This document shows, in pieces, positions 62,369 to 64,000 of a stretch of DNA of 64,000 nucleotides. The stretch is from Deltaproteobacteria bacterium (lineage in GTDB: Bacteria; Myxococcota; Kuafuiibacteriia; Kuafuiibacteriales; Kuafuiibacteriaceae): NCBI GenBank assembly GCA_016713425.1, contig JADJPE010000005.1, positions 6,740,001 to 6,804,000 of the forward strand. Reading direction: 5' to 3'. The first letter of the stretch is position 1, and each line of letters opens with the position of its first letter. Under the pieces are notes generated by a model. That model ran no database searches, had not been told where the DNA came from, and saw nothing but the letters and a program-made list of their open reading frames with translations. The translations under genes and the position numbers were made by a program.

Positions 62369-64000
62369 CCAGAGACCTCCTCCTGGGGTGTTTCGCCAGC
62401 GGCATCCTCGAGCTCCGTCTCGAGTGAATGCGCGAACGCCATCACGGCGCGTTCGATGGTTTCAGGTCGATATAGGGCTGTGCGGTAGTAGGCGTTGATC
62501 TCGATGGCGTTGGCGTATTCCGACGGATAGATCGAGAAAGCGAAATGGGAGTCTGGACCCCTCGCGCGATGGCGCGTCTCCCAGTCCGTCAGCGTACGCT
62601 TCGCCATGTCGCCAAACGTTGTCATGTTGTACCAAACCGTGAACATGCTCAGTCCTGGACACTCGATGCCGCGACGGGATGCCACGAACTCAATCGGAAA
62701 CACACTCCATTTGAGAACCTCGAAGATCTTGCGCTGCGTGCGCGCGACGAGATCCGAAAGCGACTCCTGGGGGAGGATGAGCATGGGCACCACAACCGGG
62801 TCGACGAAATAGCCGACCACGCCGAGAAATCGTGGCTCGCGTCTGTTCGCGGACGGAATGCCGAGCACCAGCGTATCTGTCGCCAAGGTCTTCGAGAGCC
62901 AGCGCGCGAGGGCCGAGAACAGGACGACGAAGGGCGCGGCGTTCGCGGCCTTGGCCTGAGCACGAATGCCGTTCGTCGTTGCGCCCGAAAGAACGGTGCG
63001 AAATGCGCTGGTCTTCGTGTCGTGGGGGTCGAGCGCGTCGGGGTGATCGAACGGGAGTGCCGCCGGCTTGAACTCGAAACCCTCGAGCTGCTCTTGCCAA
63101 AATGCAGCCGCCTCGTCCTTCAACGCGTTGTCGCGGGCCGCGGCCGCGAGCCCCTCGACATAGTCGAAGTAGGTTGCAGAGGGCGCAGGCAGAAGCTTGG
63201 CGAGATCACGTGTGCCGAGGGCGGCCTCGGCGTACAAGAGCCTGAGTTCTTGCTCTAAAATCGAGAGCGACCACCCGTCGCTGACAATGTGATTGATGAC
63301 GAGCGTGAGGTGATTGTTGTCTTCTTCATCCCGGAATAGGATGCCCCGGAAGAGCGGAGTCTGTCCGAGATCGAAGGGCTCCGCGAGCGCGGCCTCGATG
63401 AGGCTTTGGCGCTGGGCAGCGCGTGCACCTTGAGGGCGCGTGGAGAGATCGAACTCGCGGAGCTCAAAGGTCGAAGTCTCCTCGACCCTCTGTGTTGCTA
63501 TGCCTCCAGGTTGCGTGCGTTCGAAGCGCGTCCGCAATGCCCCGTGGCGGGCGATCAACTGCGCGAAGGCGGCCCGGAGTGCGTCGATGTCGAGTCGTCC
63601 GGGCAGAGGCGTCGAGGCGGCGATGTTGCTGCTGGTGTCGAGCGGGTTGCGCTCGAAGGCTTCGAAGATCCGACGCTGCGCCGTCGTGAGCTCCGCGGGT
63701 GCGGGTGCGGGTGCGGATGCGGGTGCGGGTGCGGATTGGCTCCGCGATTCGTTGCACGATTGGTTCTGCAAGTGCACGGTGGAGGCCTCGACCGTCTCCT
63801 CCCGTGCGCGCATGATCGCCCGGAGCGTACCCTCGATCGTGGGGTTGGCGTAAAGGTCCTTGTAGTCGAGATTGACGCCAAAATGCGCGTTGATTCTTTG
63901 AATCGTCTCGAGGGCGCGCATCGAATGCCCGCCGAGCTCAAAGAAGTGGCTTCGAAGGTCGACGTGTGAGACGCCGAGAACCTTGGCCCAGAGCTCAAGA
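62365..64000 (-). CDS. Non-ribosomal peptide synthetase C-terminal part: carrier protein and condensation domain (5' end cut by window)
   Basis: The frame is open to the window edge. The first visible residues, LELWAKVLGVSHVDL then FFELGGHSMRALETI, are a peptidyl carrier protein; Ser in GGHS takes the phosphopantetheine arm. A linker with an Ala-Pro repeat follows (coded by GTGCGG hexamers). The remaining roughly 450 residues are a condensation domain: QRRIFEAFERNPL, HGALRTRFERT, LVINHIVSDGWSLSILEQE (HxxxDG motif, with Asn before the key His), ALPFDHPDALDP, LVLGIPSANRREPRFLGVVG. No adenylation or thioesterase domain is in this part. The protein ends PQEEVSG with its stop inside the hypE start, which is unusual: NRPS and hydrogenase-maturation genes are not normally coupled. 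Confidence 0.9.
   Translation of the reverse strand, partial: LELWAKVLGVSHVDLRSHFFELGGHSMRALETIQRINAHFGVNLDYKDLYANPTIEGTLRAIMRAREETVEASTVHLQNQSCNESRSQSAPAPASAPAPAPAELTTAQRRIFEAFERNPLDTSSNIAASTPLPGRLDIDALRAAFAQLIARHGALRTRFERTQPGGIATQRVEETSTFELREFDLSTRPQGARAAQRQSLIEAALAEPFDLGQTPLFRGILFRDEEDNNHLTLVINHIVSDGWSLSILEQELRLLYAEAALGTRDLAKLLPAPSATYFDYVEGLAAAARDNALKDEAAAFWQEQLEGFEFKPAALPFDHPDALDPHDTKTSAFRTVLSGATTNGIRAQAKAANAAPFVVLFSALARWLSKTLATDTLVLGIPSANRREPRFLGVVGYFVDPVVVPMLILPQESLSDLVARTQRKIFEVLKWSVFPIEFVASRRGIECPGLSMFTVWYNMTTFGDMAKRTLTDWETRHRARGPDSHFAFSIYPSEYANAIEINAYYRTALYRPETIERAVMAFAHSLETELEDAAGETPQEEVSG

Noticed and set aside
1..64000. tRNA or rRNA genes
   Set aside because: I scanned for T-loop-like GTTCGA stretches and acceptor pairs and found none that fold; no rRNA signatures were seen.

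Overview
The window is about 64 kb of GC-rich bacterial DNA from what looks like a member of the Myxococcota, a predatory or soil myxobacterium-type deltaproteobacterium. The signs are a Ser/Thr protein kinase beside roadblock/LC7 and DUF4388 proteins, FHA and PilZ proteins, lipoproteins with Asp/Ala/Gly-rich linkers, and above all a three-gene cluster that reads as the PomX/PomY/PomZ division-site system known from Myxococcus. No rRNA, tRNA, CRISPR array or phage was seen.

Layout. 1-5.6 kb: an end-truncated PlsC-type acyltransferase, an aldehyde dehydrogenase, a divergently placed thiamine-diphosphate enzyme that resembles animal ILVBL/HACL2, and an outer-membrane porin-like protein. 6.0-15.3 kb: a minus-strand signalling block made of a DUF4388/TPR/roadblock protein, a kinase-AAA fusion, two roadblock proteins, a membrane Cache-HAMP protein and a secreted Cache-like protein, preceded by two unknown genes. 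15.7-20.1 kb: pomY-pomZ-pomX. 20.2-21.7 kb: a beta-barrel gene broken by an in-frame TGA. 22.0-29.1 kb: an OPT-family transporter and a branched-chain amino-acid type ABC transporter (livK, livH, livM and a fused livG-livF). 29.3-35.4 kb: PPK2, a small lipoprotein, gamma carbonic anhydrase, MiaB, a frameshifted RumA-type methyltransferase, PilZ and an unknown gene. 35.6-50.3 kb: a polysaccharide deacetylase, a beta-helix lipoprotein, a MerR-like TPR protein, Ku, an ABC-F ATPase, DUF72, a peroxiredoxin, a large discoidin-like surface protein and an FHA-Yip1 membrane protein. 50.5-54.1 kb: pstC-pstA-pstB-phoU without pstS. 54.2-58.7 kb: an accessory patch with a lipoprotein, a degenerate Fic protein, a MITE-like palindrome, a four-helix-bundle protein and a decayed IS1380 transposase. 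58.7-64.0 kb: hypF and hypE, translationally coupled to an NRPS module end (carrier protein plus condensation domain) that runs off the window.

Two themes cut across the window. First, short in-frame tandem repeats (6, 12, 15 and 24 bp units) expand linkers in many unrelated proteins, including conserved enzymes such as HypF, RumA, Ku and DUF72. In the RumA gene one hexamer unit has only five bases, and this exactly accounts for the frameshift. Second, several operons look novel or rearranged: NRPS-hypE-hypF, the roadblock/kinase sensory block, and a Pom system with altered PomY domain order. Functions are read from recognisable motifs and remembered family features; no database search was possible.
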